Source of the DNA: Allobosea sp. LC85 | Lineage (GTDB): Bacteria > Pseudomonadota > Alphaproteobacteria > Rhizobiales > Beijerinckiaceae | NCBI RefSeq assembly: GCF_000735605.1 | Contig: NZ_JPKG01000059.1 | Coordinates: forward strand, 1 to 64,000 | Reading direction: 5' to 3' | DNA length: 64,000 bases | Part shown: one piece after another, positions 53,217 through 62,334 of the stretch | Layout: each line of letters starts with the position of its first letter | Numbering within the stretch: position 1 is the first letter of the stretch | The notes under the pieces: model-generated | What the model was told of the DNA's origin: nothing | What the model saw: only the letters and a program-made list of their open reading frames with translations | The model's database searches: none | Position numbers and translations under genes: made by a program

Positions 53217-54219
53217 GGGGCAGCACGTCCTGTTCGATCGCACCAAAAACGGAATAGCCATCCCCGTCCTTCATCTCGATACGAACCGTATCGCCGAAGC
53301 GCAGGAAGGGCGTTGCGGCCGTGCCGGACTTGATGATCTCGACCATGCGCTGCTCGGCGATACAGGCATAGCCGACGCCACCCTGCGCGACAGGGCGCCC
53401 CGGACCGCCTTCGTCATCGCGGTTCGAGACCGTGCCGGAGCCGATGATCGTGCCGGCCGAGAGCGGGCGCGTTCGCGCGGCATGGGCGATCAGCGTGCCG
53501 AAATCGAAGGTCATGTCGACGCCGGCATTCGGCTGCCCGAAGGGCTGGCCGTTGAGCAGCGAGAGCAGCGGCAGGTGCAGCTTTCCGCCCTGCCATGCCT
53601 CGCCCAGTTCATCCGGCGTCGCGGCCACCGGCGAGAAGGCCGTCGGCGGCTTCGACTGGAGGAAGCCAAAGCCCTTCGCCAGTTCGCTCGGAATCAGATT
53701 TCGCAGACTGACGTCATTGACGAGCATCACGAGGCGGACATGGCCATGCGCCGCCTCGGCAGAGACCCCCATCGGCACGTCGCCGGTGACGACGGCGATC
53801 TCGGCCTCGAAATCGATGCCGTCCTCCTCGCTGCGGGTCCGGATCGGCTGGCGCGGACCCAGCACGGCGTCGGATCCGCCCTGGTACATCAGCGGGTCGC
53901 TCCAGAAGCTCTCCGGCATCTCGGCGCCCCTCGCCTTCCTGACGAGCGCGACATGGTTCACATAGGCCGAGCCGTCGAGCCACTGATAGGCGCGCGGCAA
54001 GGGGGCTGCGCAATCATGCTCGTGGAAACGGAAGGATGGGACGGAGCCATGCTCCAACCCTTCTGCTAGATCGGCCAGGCGCGGCGCATGGCGCCCCCAC
54101 TCGTCGAGCGCGGCCTGCATGGTCGCGACCACGGGAAAGGCGTCCGTGGCGCGCGTCAGGTCCTTCGAAACCACGACAAGGCGGCCATCACGACCGTGCA
54201 TGAGGGAAGCGAGTTTCAT
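53206..54219 (-). CDS. Fumarylacetoacetate hydrolase family protein
   Basis: 337 residues. The FAH catalytic domain shows the metal ligands DFEAEIAVVTGDVP and VNDVSLRNL and the block FSPVAATPDELGEAW; SAGTIIGSGTVSNRD closes it. With homogentisate dioxygenase nearby it most likely splits fumarylacetoacetate into fumarate and acetoacetate, the last step of tyrosine/homogentisate breakdown. The ATG at 54219 (MKLASLMHGRDG) is the family-typical start. Divergent from the TRAP binding protein gene. Confidence 0.9.
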   Translation of the reverse strand: MKLASLMHGRDGRLVVVSKDLTRATDAFPVVATMQAALDEWGRHAPRLADLAEGLEHGSVPSFRFHEHDCAAPLPRAYQWLDGSAYVNHVALVRKARGAEMPESFWSDPLMYQGGSDAVLGPRQPIRTRSEEDGIDFEAEIAVVTGDVPMGVSAEAAHGHVRLVMLVNDVSLRNLIPSELAKGFGFLQSKPPTAFSPVAATPDELGEAWQGGKLHLPLLSLLNGQPFGQPNAGVDMTFDFGTLIAHAARTRPLSAGTIIGSGTVSNRDDEGGPGRPVAQGGVGYACIAEQRMVEIIKSGTAATPFLRFGDTVRIEMKDGDGYSVFGAIEQDVLPHVD

Positions 54220-54281
54220 CTCTTTCCAATCCGTGACGAACACGCGAGATTGCGCGCAACAAACCTCTGGGAGAACAGCTT

Positions 54282-55367
54282 ATGAAACGTCGCGACTTTT
54301 TGAAAACCGGAGCGCTGGCAGCGGCTGCCACGCCGGTCGCGATGCCAGCGATCGCGCAGTCGCAGCCGGAGGTGAAGTGGCGCCTGACCTCGAGCTTCCC
54401 GAAGGCGCTCGACACGATCTACGGCACGGCCCAGCAGTTCGCGAAATACATGTCGGCCGCCACCGACGGCAAATTCCAGGTCCAGACCTTCTCGGCCGGC
54501 GAGATCGTGCCGGGCCTGCAGGCCCTCGACGCGGTCACCTCCGGCACGGTCGAATGCGCGCATACGCCGACCTATTTCTACATCGGCAAGGAGCCGGCGC
54601 TCGGGCTCGGCACCGGCATCCCGTTCGGGCTCAATGCGCGTCAGCAGCATTCCTGGTGGCTCTTCGGCGGCGGCGAGGAGATCATCAATTCGGCGCTGGC
54701 CAAGTTCAATGCCTATTCGATCCCCTGCGGCAATTCCGGCTGCCAGATGGGCGGCTTCTTCCGCAAGGAACTGACCTCGCTCGACGACCTCAAGGGCCTG
54801 AAGTTCCGCATCGGCGGCATGGGCGGATCCGTGCTGGCCAAGCTCGGCGTGGTGCCGACGCAGATCGCCGGCGGCGACGTCTACCCGGCGCTGGAGCGCG
54901 GCACGATCGACGCTGCAGAATTCGTCGGCCCCTATGACGACGAGAAGCTCGGCTTCGTGCGCGTCGCCAAATACTACTACTATCCCGGCTGGTGGGAGGG
55001 CGGCGCCATGCTGCATCTGGTCATCGGTCAGGAGGCCTGGAACAAGCTGCCGAAGCACTACCAGGCCATCGTCCACCACGCCTGCGAGGCTGCCAATAAC
55101 TGGATGCTGGCCAAATACGATGCGGTCAACCCGGGCGGCCTGCGCCGGTTGGTCCAGCAGGGCGCGCAGCTCAAGGCCTTTCCGATGCCGATCATGGAAG
55201 CGGCCCTCAAGGCGGCGGACGAGTACTACGCCGAGACCTCCGCCAAGAGCGAGCTGTTCAAGAAGGGCTACGACTCGATGGTCGCCTTCCGCGGCGAGAA
55301 CCTGCTGTGGTGGCAGGTCGCCGAACTCTCCCACGACTCGTTCATGAACCGGCTGCGGTCGCGCTGA
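54282..55367 (+). CDS. TRAP transporter substrate-binding protein (DctP/TakP-like)
   Basis: 361 residues with a Tat signal (MKRRDFLKTGALAAAATPVA) and the TRAP periplasmic fold: LKFRIGGMGGSVLAKLGVVP, AAEFVGPYDDEKLG, and the aromatic run KYYYYPGWWEGG typical of TakP-like proteins that bind 2-oxo acids or similar carboxylates. No DctQ or DctM membrane subunits are adjacent, so it must share a permease from elsewhere. GGGAG precedes the ATG. Divergent from the FAH gene, suggesting a carboxylate linked to aromatic breakdown. Confidence 0.9.
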   Translation: MKRRDFLKTGALAAAATPVAMPAIAQSQPEVKWRLTSSFPKALDTIYGTAQQFAKYMSAATDGKFQVQTFSAGEIVPGLQALDAVTSGTVECAHTPTYFYIGKEPALGLGTGIPFGLNARQQHSWWLFGGGEEIINSALAKFNAYSIPCGNSGCQMGGFFRKELTSLDDLKGLKFRIGGMGGSVLAKLGVVPTQIAGGDVYPALERGTIDAAEFVGPYDDEKLGFVRVAKYYYYPGWWEGGAMLHLVIGQEAWNKLPKHYQAIVHHACEAANNWMLAKYDAVNPGGLRRLVQQGAQLKAFPMPIMEAALKAADEYYAETSAKSELFKKGYDSMVAFRGENLLWWQVAELSHDSFMNRLRSR

Positions 55368-55398
55368 GGCGCCGCCAGGACCGATTGAAGGCGCCGGG

Positions 55399-55899
55399 TC
55401 AGACAAGTCTGATCCGGCGCGGTGCATGTGCCACCATCGCTTCGGCCAGATGGGTGCAGACGGCCTTCGGGTGCGTGTCCAGCCCCTGCTCGACCATCCC
55501 TGCCGCCTCGCCACGCTGCTTGCCGGCGCGCCGGCGGAGTTTCTTCCCGACTGTCCTCAAAGGGCTGGTCGACGCGGTTTCCGCCAGTTGCCTCTCTGTC
55601 ATGTCGAGGTCGACGACCGCACCGAGATGGGTGCGCACCAGCCGGCGGAAATCATGAATGGCCTTGGCCGGATCGCTCTCTAGCCGGTCGAGCAGCCGCC
55701 GGCCATGCAACGGCATCTGGCGACAGACTGCGAGCCAGTGCTGGGCCCAGAGTCGCATCAGCGCCGGACCGCTGGGCACCGCAGGGCCCGACGTCCGGGC
55801 ACGCGGGGTCCTGCCGCCGCTCGGCCGAACCGGTGCTTTCGCGGGTGTCGCCAAGGCGAGCTCCTTGCGAAATTCGAGGGCGCATTGAGCGGCAAGCAT
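55399..55899 (-). CDS. Short CHAD-domain-like protein
   Basis: 166 residues. AIHDFRRLVRTHLG resembles the first conserved helix of CHAD domains (VHDxRVxxRRLRA), and a second basic helix KKLRRRAGKQRGEA follows. CHAD domains normally exceed 200 residues and bind polyphosphate. This one is short, with a low-complexity N-terminus, so it may be an incomplete or diverged member. It lies between convergent TRAP and same-strand hmgA genes. Confidence 0.5.
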   Translation of the reverse strand: MLAAQCALEFRKELALATPAKAPVRPSGGRTPRARTSGPAVPSGPALMRLWAQHWLAVCRQMPLHGRRLLDRLESDPAKAIHDFRRLVRTHLGAVVDLDMTERQLAETASTSPLRTVGKKLRRRAGKQRGEAAGMVEQGLDTHPKAVCTHLAEAMVAHAPRRIRLV

Positions 55900-55934
55900 T
55901 CGGGCTCCGCAAGTGCCTTGCAGGGATCGGGGCG

Positions 55935-57293
55935 CTACCAGGCCTCGCGCCTGGTCGGATCGAAGCGCTTCGTCAGGCCCTCCCAGCAGGCGCTGTAGTC
56001 CGGCTGCAGGGCCGGCAGGCTCGCGGCATAGCCGGTGACGCGCTGGGGAAAGCGGGTCTCGAACATGAAGGCCATGGTGCCGGTCAGCTTCACGGGCTTG
56101 AGCTCGACCGTGCTCGCATGTTCGAAAGCTTGCGCGTCCGGACCATGCGGCAGCATCATGTTGTGCAGGCTGAAGCCGCCAGGCGTGAAGCCCTCCGGCT
56201 TGGCGTCATAGACGCCGTAGATCAGCCCCATGAACTCGGACATGATGTTGCGATGATACCAGGGCGGGCGGAACGTGTTCTCTGCGACCAGCCAGCGCTC
56301 CGGGAAGATCACGAAGTCGATATTGGCGGTGCCGGGTGTTTCCGACGGCGCAGTCAGGACCGTGAAGATCGACGGGTCGGGATGGTCGAAGGAGATTGCC
56401 CCGACCGGCGAATAATGGCGCAGGTCGTATTTGTAGGGCGCGTAGTTGCCATGCCAGGCCACGACATCGAGTGGCGACTGGCCGATCGGCGTGGAATAGA
56501 GCTCCCCGCCCCATTTGGCATAGAGCGTCGACGGCGTCTCGTCGTCTTCATAGGCTGCAATGGGCGTCAGGAAGTCGCGCGGATTGGCCAGGCAATTCGC
56601 GCCGATCGGGCCACGATCCGGCAAGGTGAAGGAGCCGCCATAGTTCTCGCAGACATAGGCGCGGGCCGGACCGCCCATCAGCTCGCAGCGGCAGACGACG
56701 CCGCGCGGAATGATGCAGATCTCACCGGGCTCGATCTCGATCACGCCGAACTCGGTGCAGAAGCGCAACGAACCCTCCTGCGCCACCACCAAGAGTTCGC
56801 CATCGGCGCAGAAGACGTATTCGCGTTCCATCGAGGCGGTGACGAAAACCATATGTGCGGCCATGCCGGCCTGGGTTTCAGCATCGCCGGCCGTCGTCAG
56901 CGTGCGCAGCCCGGTGAGGAAGGTCAGCGTCTCCTCAGGCATCGGGATCGGGCTCCAGCGCAGCTGGCCGATCGGCAGCTCGGCCTCGTCGCGGCAGGGA
57001 GCGCTGCGGATCAGCCCCTTGTCGACCTTCTTCCAGCGCCCGCCATGCTTGACGCTGGGGCGGATGCGGTAGAGCCAGGACCGCTCGTTCGAGGAGCGCG
57101 GCGCAGTGAAGGGCGAGCCGGAAAGCTGCTCGGCATAGAGGCCATAGGCGGCCTTCTGCGGCGAATTGCGGCCGACCGGCAGGGCGCCGGGCAGAGCCTC
57201 GGTCTCGAAACTGTTGCCGAAACCCGACATATAGCGCGTGCCGGTGACGGCCTGGCGCAGCGGGGCAGTGTGAATCTGTGCCTGGACATTCAT
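55935..57293 (-). CDS. hmgA: Homogentisate 1,2-dioxygenase
   Basis: This 452-residue Fe(II) enzyme opens the homogentisate ring to maleylacetoacetate. Recognisable family blocks: YMSGFGNSFETEALPGALP at the start, SWLYRIRPS, and the iron-ligand region FRPPWYHRNIMSEFMGLIYG with NMMLPHGPD near the end. The ATG at 57293 is well spaced from GGAAGGGG; ATG 57299 is possible. A divergent MarR gene begins about 100 bp away and probably controls it. Confidence 0.96.
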   Translation of the reverse strand: MNVQAQIHTAPLRQAVTGTRYMSGFGNSFETEALPGALPVGRNSPQKAAYGLYAEQLSGSPFTAPRSSNERSWLYRIRPSVKHGGRWKKVDKGLIRSAPCRDEAELPIGQLRWSPIPMPEETLTFLTGLRTLTTAGDAETQAGMAAHMVFVTASMEREYVFCADGELLVVAQEGSLRFCTEFGVIEIEPGEICIIPRGVVCRCELMGGPARAYVCENYGGSFTLPDRGPIGANCLANPRDFLTPIAAYEDDETPSTLYAKWGGELYSTPIGQSPLDVVAWHGNYAPYKYDLRHYSPVGAISFDHPDPSIFTVLTAPSETPGTANIDFVIFPERWLVAENTFRPPWYHRNIMSEFMGLIYGVYDAKPEGFTPGGFSLHNMMLPHGPDAQAFEHASTVELKPVKLTGTMAFMFETRFPQRVTGYAASLPALQPDYSACWEGLTKRFDPTRREAW

Positions 57294-57379
57294 GAGCATT
57301 TCCCCTTCCGCTGCCGGACCGCTTTGACAAGAACGCAGGTTCCGCAAAGATCGGAGCGGGCGTCCTGCCCCGACCTCAG

Positions 57380-57399
57380 TTAGTTACAGATGAAACTAA
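57380..57399. promoter_or_regulatory. Inverted repeat in the hmgA-marR divergent spacer
   Basis: TTAGTT and AACTAA flank an 8-base spacer, overlapping the start of the marR gene. Imperfect palindromes of this size are normal MarR operators, and position at its own start would allow autoregulation. The half-sites are short, so chance is possible. Confidence 0.4.
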
Positions 57400-57899
57400 T
57401 GTCAACGCAGCCTGAGCCTCCTCCTCCCGACGACGAAACGACCTTGCGGCTGGAGCAGTTCCTGCCCTACCGCCTGAACGTCGTCGGCTTCTACGCCAGC
57501 CGCGCGCTCGGGCGGATCTACAGCGAGCGCTTCGGTATCGGCATTCCCGAATGGCGTGTGATCGCGCAGCTCGGAGAGTTCGGAAAGCTGACCTCGCGCG
57601 ACATCGGCGAGCTTTCCCAGATGCACAAGACCAAGGTTTCGCGCGCTGTCGGCGAGCTCGAAAAGCGCGGCCTGACCTCGCGCAGCGAGAATCGCGAGGA
57701 CCGGCGCGAGGCCTTCATCAGCCTCACTCCCCGCGGCTCCCGGACCTATGCCGAGATCGTGCCGCTGGCGCTCGCCTTCCAGGCGCGCTGGACCGAGGGA
57801 CTGCCGGCCGACGACCTGCGCGTGTTCGAGCGCGTGCTTTCGATTCTCGCCGAACGGGGCCGCCATCTCGCGGGTGGCTATCACGAAAGCGAAGCCTGA
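57390..57899 (+). CDS. MarR-family regulator, probably of hmgA
   Basis: 169-residue winged-helix repressor: KLTSRDIGELSQMHKTKVSR (recognition region), VGELEKRGLTSRSENREDRR (wing), then dimerisation helices. Aromatic-acid clusters are often controlled by MarR proteins that release DNA on binding the substrate. The start may be ATG 57390 or ATG 57399; neither has a strong ribosome site. Confidence 0.9.
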   Translation: MKLMSTQPEPPPPDDETTLRLEQFLPYRLNVVGFYASRALGRIYSERFGIGIPEWRVIAQLGEFGKLTSRDIGELSQMHKTKVSRAVGELEKRGLTSRSENREDRREAFISLTPRGSRTYAEIVPLALAFQARWTEGLPADDLRVFERVLSILAERGRHLAGGYHESEA

Positions 57900-58065
57900 A
57901 TTGCCGCTCGCCGCCAAATATGGCATGCCGGGCCTCGCCATGGCCGTCCGCCCGAATCCGCGCCGCGCCGTCGCAGGACCCGTCCTTAGTTCCGTCGCGT
58001 TTGGCAGGTGAAATTCCCGCAAAGCGATTGCCCGGTTTCCGGGACGGATCGAACAAGCAGGTAAT

Positions 58066-59247
58066 ATGGCCCAACCGGCGATGAGACTACGACTAACCCG
58101 GCGCCTCGGCGCGATGCTGCTGGCCTTCTCGGCGATGGGTGGTGCGGCGCTGGCGCAATCGCCCGCGTGCAATGCCTGGCGCAGCGAACTGGCGAGTCTG
58201 CAGGGCCAGCGCGGCGGCGATCCGCGCGCCGCGCAACAGGCGCAGCGCGTCGGCGCCCAGCTCTCGCAGAGCACCAGCCAGTTCCGCGCGATGGGCTGCG
58301 AACGCGGCGGCTTCCTCTTCTTCGGCGCTCAACCTCCCCCACAATGCGGCGGCCTGCGGGCGCAGATCAATCAGTTGCAATCCCAATACGCGGCACTCCA
58401 GCGCCAGGCGCAGGGGGGAGCCGCCGAGCAGCGCCGCATGCAGCTCGCCGCGGCGATCGAGACCAATTGCCGGGGGGGACAACAGCAGCGCGGCTTCTTC
58501 GAGACGATCTTCGGCATCGAGCCTCGCCGCGGCGAAATCGATTCGACCATGCCCGAGCTCGATCCGGACATGCAGCCGCTCGATTCGGAGAAGCCCCGCC
58601 AAGGCGGCCCCAATACGGTCTGCGTCCGCACCTGCGACGGCTATTTCTTCCCGCTCGGCAACAGCCCCGGCGGCCGCGACGGCCAGGATGAGATGTGCCA
58701 GGCGCTCTGCCCGGGAACGGAGACGCTGGCCTTCGGCATGAGCACTGGCGGCGACATTCAAAATGCCGTCGCCCGCGGCAGCGGAACGCCGTATTCGTCG
58801 CTGGAGAACGCCGGAAAATACGTCCGCAGCTTCGATTCCGCCTGCACCTGCCGGGCGCCCGGCCAGAGCTGGTCGCAGGCGCTGCGCAATGCCGAAGAGC
58901 TTCTCGACAAGCGCAAGGGCGACGTCATCGTCACAGAACAACGCGCCGCCGAGTTGTCGCGGCCCAAGGCCGATCCGAAGCGCAGGACCGCAACACCCGC
59001 GCCGGCTCAACAGCAGCCCATCCTGCCCGATGCCGCCGACGACAGGCCGATGCCGTCCGAGAATTCGCCGACATCGGGCACGGAGTCGGCCGGCATGGGT
59101 CCGCAGAGCGTCGAGCCCGAAAAGGTCGTGCAGCAGGGCGACGGCGTGAAGAAGGAGAGCCGCAGCGTCACCGGCGAACGACGCACGGTCAGGATCGTCG
59201 CGCCCAATCTCGCCCCCAATCTGGGACCGGCCGTCGCCCGTCCGTGA
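58066..59247 (+). CDS. DUF2865 exported protein
   Basis: 393 residues: a signal peptide (MLLAFSAMGGAALAQS), a helical Gln-rich region, then the DUF2865 core with NTVCVRTCDGYFFPLGNS, CQALCPGTETLAF and the late CTC motif, and a long Pro/Gln-rich basic tail. Six or more Cys suggest disulphides in the periplasm. A family largely of Rhizobiales without known function. A second in-frame ATG lies five codons in. Confidence 0.85.
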   Translation: MAQPAMRLRLTRRLGAMLLAFSAMGGAALAQSPACNAWRSELASLQGQRGGDPRAAQQAQRVGAQLSQSTSQFRAMGCERGGFLFFGAQPPPQCGGLRAQINQLQSQYAALQRQAQGGAAEQRRMQLAAAIETNCRGGQQQRGFFETIFGIEPRRGEIDSTMPELDPDMQPLDSEKPRQGGPNTVCVRTCDGYFFPLGNSPGGRDGQDEMCQALCPGTETLAFGMSTGGDIQNAVARGSGTPYSSLENAGKYVRSFDSACTCRAPGQSWSQALRNAEELLDKRKGDVIVTEQRAAELSRPKADPKRRTATPAPAQQQPILPDAADDRPMPSENSPTSGTESAGMGPQSVEPEKVVQQGDGVKKESRSVTGERRTVRIVAPNLAPNLGPAVARP

Positions 59248-59287
59248 TGCCGGGCCCAGAGGGACGGCTCTCGGCGACGCACATCTC

Positions 59288-59348
59288 GTCATGCGTCCAG
59301 CGGGTGAAGACCCTTAAAATCCACCGCGTCAAGCGCTGGACGCATGAC
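59288..59348. repeat. 15-bp perfect inverted repeat
   Basis: GTCATGCGTCCAGCG at 59288-59302 and its exact reverse complement at 59334-59348 flank 31 bases. It lies in the 233-bp spacer between the DUF2865 gene and the permease gene. It may form a long stem ending the first transcript, be a regulator site, or be the ends of a very small mobile remnant. Confidence 0.6.
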
Positions 59349-59480
59349 GTCAGCCGGCGCATATACGGGCAACTTCAATCCGGCCGGCCTGGATAAGCGC
59401 CAGACTTCGCTGCGATTGCACTCCTACGGTGCGATCCTGCCTCTGACCGCCTCCTTGGCAGAGCCCAGCAGAGGCGTCCC

Positions 59481-60800
59481 ATGTCAGAGACTACCGCCGA
59501 CATACAGACCGGAATGGATCTGGCCGATACCCGCCGTCGCCTGAAGGCGATCTTCATGGGCTCGGTCGGCAATCTGGTCGAATGGTATGATTTCTACGCC
59601 TACACGGCCTTCGCGCTCTATTTTGCGCCGCATTTCTTTCCCTCGCACGATCCCGTGGTCCAGCAGCTCAACGCCGCGACGCTGTTCGCCGCCGGCTTCA
59701 TCGTCCGCCCGATCGGCGGATGGCTGTTCGGCCATATCGCCGACCGCTATGGCCGCCGGCTTTCGTTGACGATCTCGGTGCTGATGATGTGCTTCGGCTC
59801 GCTGATCATCGCGCTGACACCGACCTATGCGACGATCGGATTTGCCGCGCCCGCACTGCTCGCGCTGGCGCGGATCATCGAAGGCCTGAGCCTCGGTGGC
59901 GAGTACGGGGCAAGCGCGACCTATCTCACCGAGATCGCCGACCCGAACCACCGCGGATTCTATTCAAGCTTTCAATACGTCACGCTGATCGGCGGCCAGC
60001 TCACCGCCATCGTGGTGCTGCTGCTGCTCCAGAACGTGTTCCTGACCCATGAACAGCTCGTCGCCTGGGGCTGGCGGATTCCCTTCGTGATCGGCGCGCT
60101 GCTCGCGATCACCGCGATGTTCATGCGCCGCCACATGCACGAAACGGAATCCTTCGTCGAAGCCAGCAAGACGAAGAAGCGCGAAAGCTCGCTGCGCGGG
60201 CTGCTGAAATACCCGCGCGAGGTTGCGATCGTGGTCGGCCTGACGGCCGGCGGCACCGCGGCCTTCTACACCTTCACCACCTATATGCAGACCTTCGTGA
60301 AGCAGACTGTCGGCCTGTCCGACATCACGACGACCTATGTCATCGCCGGTTCGCTGATCTTCGCCTCGATCCTGCAGCCGATCTATGGCGCCATCTCGGA
60401 CAGGATCGGCCGCAAGCCGCTGCTGATCTTCTTCGGCATTGCAGGCTCGCTGCTGACGGTACCGATCCTGACGGCGCTGTCCCAGACCAAATCGCCCTGG
60501 ATGGCGTTCCTGCTGATCTCCGGAGCCTGGATCTTCGTCGCCGGCTATACCTCGATCAACGCGGTGGTGAAGGCCGAGCTGTTCCCGACCGCGATCCGCG
60601 CCACCGGCATCGCCGTGCCTTACGCCGTGACGGTTTCAATTTTCGGCGGCACGGCGCCTGCGATCGCCCTGTTCTTCAAGCAGCAGGGCCACGAGCAGTG
60701 GTTCTTCTACTACCTGGCGGGCGTGATCTTCCTGTCTCTGCTGGTCTACGCGACCATGCGCGACACCAAGCATGAATCGGCGATGCACCGGCACGAGTGA
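59481..60800 (+). CDS. MFS permease of the MHS family, KgtP-like
   Basis: 439 residues, 12 predicted helices. The metabolite:H+ symporter pattern is clear: GNLVEWYDFYAYTAFALYFA at helix 1, GHIADRYGRR between helices 2 and 3, EGLSLGGEYGASATYLTEIA, DRIGRKP between helices 8 and 9. Closest remembered relative is the alpha-ketoglutarate permease KgtP; proline/betaine or citrate permeases are possible. AGAGG precedes the ATG. Confidence 0.88.
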   Translation: MSETTADIQTGMDLADTRRRLKAIFMGSVGNLVEWYDFYAYTAFALYFAPHFFPSHDPVVQQLNAATLFAAGFIVRPIGGWLFGHIADRYGRRLSLTISVLMMCFGSLIIALTPTYATIGFAAPALLALARIIEGLSLGGEYGASATYLTEIADPNHRGFYSSFQYVTLIGGQLTAIVVLLLLQNVFLTHEQLVAWGWRIPFVIGALLAITAMFMRRHMHETESFVEASKTKKRESSLRGLLKYPREVAIVVGLTAGGTAAFYTFTTYMQTFVKQTVGLSDITTTYVIAGSLIFASILQPIYGAISDRIGRKPLLIFFGIAGSLLTVPILTALSQTKSPWMAFLLISGAWIFVAGYTSINAVVKAELFPTAIRATGIAVPYAVTVSIFGGTAPAIALFFKQQGHEQWFFYYLAGVIFLSLLVYATMRDTKHESAMHRHE

Positions 60801-60829
60801 GGGGCATCGGCCTCGCGCCCCCCTCCCCC

Positions 60830-60909
60830 GTCATTGCGAGCGTAGCGAAGCAATCCAGTCCTCACGCAATCCCTCTGGATTGCTTCGTCGCTTCGCTCCT
60901 CGCAATGAC
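60830..60909. repeat. Dispersed inverted repeat of GTCATTGCGAG type
   Basis: GTCATTGCGAGCGtaGCGAAGCAATCCAG is mirrored by CTGGATTGCTTCGtcGCTTCGCTCctCGCAATGAC with a short centre. Such elements are widespread in many bacterial genomes, usually between genes. Here it lies between the convergent permease and gltX genes and could end transcription on both sides. Confidence 0.8.
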
Positions 60910-60952
60910 GTGGAGGTTCAGGGCGCGAAGCCCCGGGATGACGTGAGGCACT

Positions 60953-62293
60953 TCAGGCCGCCTCGCCCGCGAGCCGCTTCAGCGCCTTGTCACGGCCGAT
61001 GAGCGGCAGCAGGGCAGCCAGCTCCGGTCCGTGATCGAGGCCGGTCAAAGCCTGGCGAAGCGGCATGAACAGCGCCTTGCCCTTGGCGTTGGTCGCAGCG
61101 CCGACAGCCTGCGTCCAGCTTTTCCAGGTTGTCGCATCGAAGGGCTCGGCCGGGAGCAGCGCAGCTGCGCTGGCCGCAAAGCCAGCATCAGTGATCACGG
61201 GCACGATCGGGCCGCGAACGACCTGCCACCAGGCCTCCGCCTCCGAGAGCTTCGCGAGATTGCCGCGCACCGCAAGCCAGAAGGGTTCGCCGGCCGCGAT
61301 CCCAAGCGCCTGCAACCGGTGCGACACCGCGTCGAACGGCAGCTGATGCAGCGTGCGCGCGCTCAGGGCTTCGAGCTCGTGCTCATCGAACTTGGCCGGA
61401 GCGCGCGAGACATGGGCGAGCTCGACGAGGCCGGCCAGTTCATCCAGACTGGAAACCGGCCTGACCGCATCGGAGGAACCGACCAGAACGGCCAATGCCG
61501 CGACGGCGAGCGCCTCCACCCCGGACTCGCGCAAGCCGCGCAGCGAGAGATGGCCGAGCCGCTTCGAGAGCCCCTCGCCGCTCGCCGTGGTCAGCAGGTT
61601 GTGGTGGCCGAAGGCCGGAAGGGCAGCGCCCAGCGCCTCGAAGATCTGGATCTGGACCGCCGTGTTGGTGACGTGGTCCTCGCCGCGAATGACATGGGTG
61701 ACGCCGGTCTCGATGTCGTCGACGACCGAGGGCAGCGTGTAGAGATAGCTGCCATCCTCACGCACCAGCACGGGGTCGGAGAGCGAGGCGCAGTCGACAT
61801 GCGAAGCGCCGCGCACGAGGTCGTCCCAGGCGACTTCACGGGCCTCGAGCAGGAAGCGCCAATGCGGCTTGCGTCCCTCGGCCTCGAGCGCCGCCCGCTG
61901 CTCGGCCGTGAGCTTCAGCGCAGCACGATCATAGATCGGCGGCAGACCGCGAGCGAGTTGGCGCTTGCGACGGCGATCCAGTTCGTCGGCTGTCTCGAAG
62001 CAGGGGTAAAGCCGTCCGGCGGCCCGCAGCCCGTCGGCTGCCGCATCATAGATCGGGAGCCGCTCCGACTGGCGAATGACGAGATCGGGCGTGATGCCGA
62101 GCCAGCCGAGATCCCCGGCGATCGCATCCGCGAATTCGGGCTTCGAGCGCGCAAGATCGGTATCGTCATAGCGCAGCAGGAAGCGCCCGCCATTGCGGCG
62201 GGCATAGAGCCAGTTGAACAGCGCCGGCCGGGCATTGCCGATATGGAGAAAGCCGGTCGGCGACGGCGCGAAGCGAACGAGTGGCGTTGTCAT
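60953..62293 (-). CDS. gltX: Glutamyl-tRNA synthetase (second alphaproteobacterial type)
   Basis: 446-residue class I synthetase: FAPSPTGFLHIGNARPALFN (HIGH as HIGN), YDDTDLARSKPEF, HVIRGEDHVTNTAVQIQI and the KMSKS loop as GEGLSKRLGHLSL. Alphaproteobacteria often have two GltX paralogs, one charging tRNA-Glu and tRNA-Gln broadly; which this is cannot be proved here. I chose the ATG at 62293. It lies 41 bp after nadE on the same strand. Confidence 0.93.
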   Translation of the reverse strand: MTTPLVRFAPSPTGFLHIGNARPALFNWLYARRNGGRFLLRYDDTDLARSKPEFADAIAGDLGWLGITPDLVIRQSERLPIYDAAADGLRAAGRLYPCFETADELDRRRKRQLARGLPPIYDRAALKLTAEQRAALEAEGRKPHWRFLLEAREVAWDDLVRGASHVDCASLSDPVLVREDGSYLYTLPSVVDDIETGVTHVIRGEDHVTNTAVQIQIFEALGAALPAFGHHNLLTTASGEGLSKRLGHLSLRGLRESGVEALAVAALAVLVGSSDAVRPVSSLDELAGLVELAHVSRAPAKFDEHELEALSARTLHQLPFDAVSHRLQALGIAAGEPFWLAVRGNLAKLSEAEAWWQVVRGPIVPVITDAGFAASAAALLPAEPFDATTWKSWTQAVGAATNAKGKALFMPLRQALTGLDHGPELAALLPLIGRDKALKRLAGEAA

Positions 62294-62334
62294 GACGAGG
62301 CTTATGACGCCTTTGCGCGAGGCCGACAATCGGC

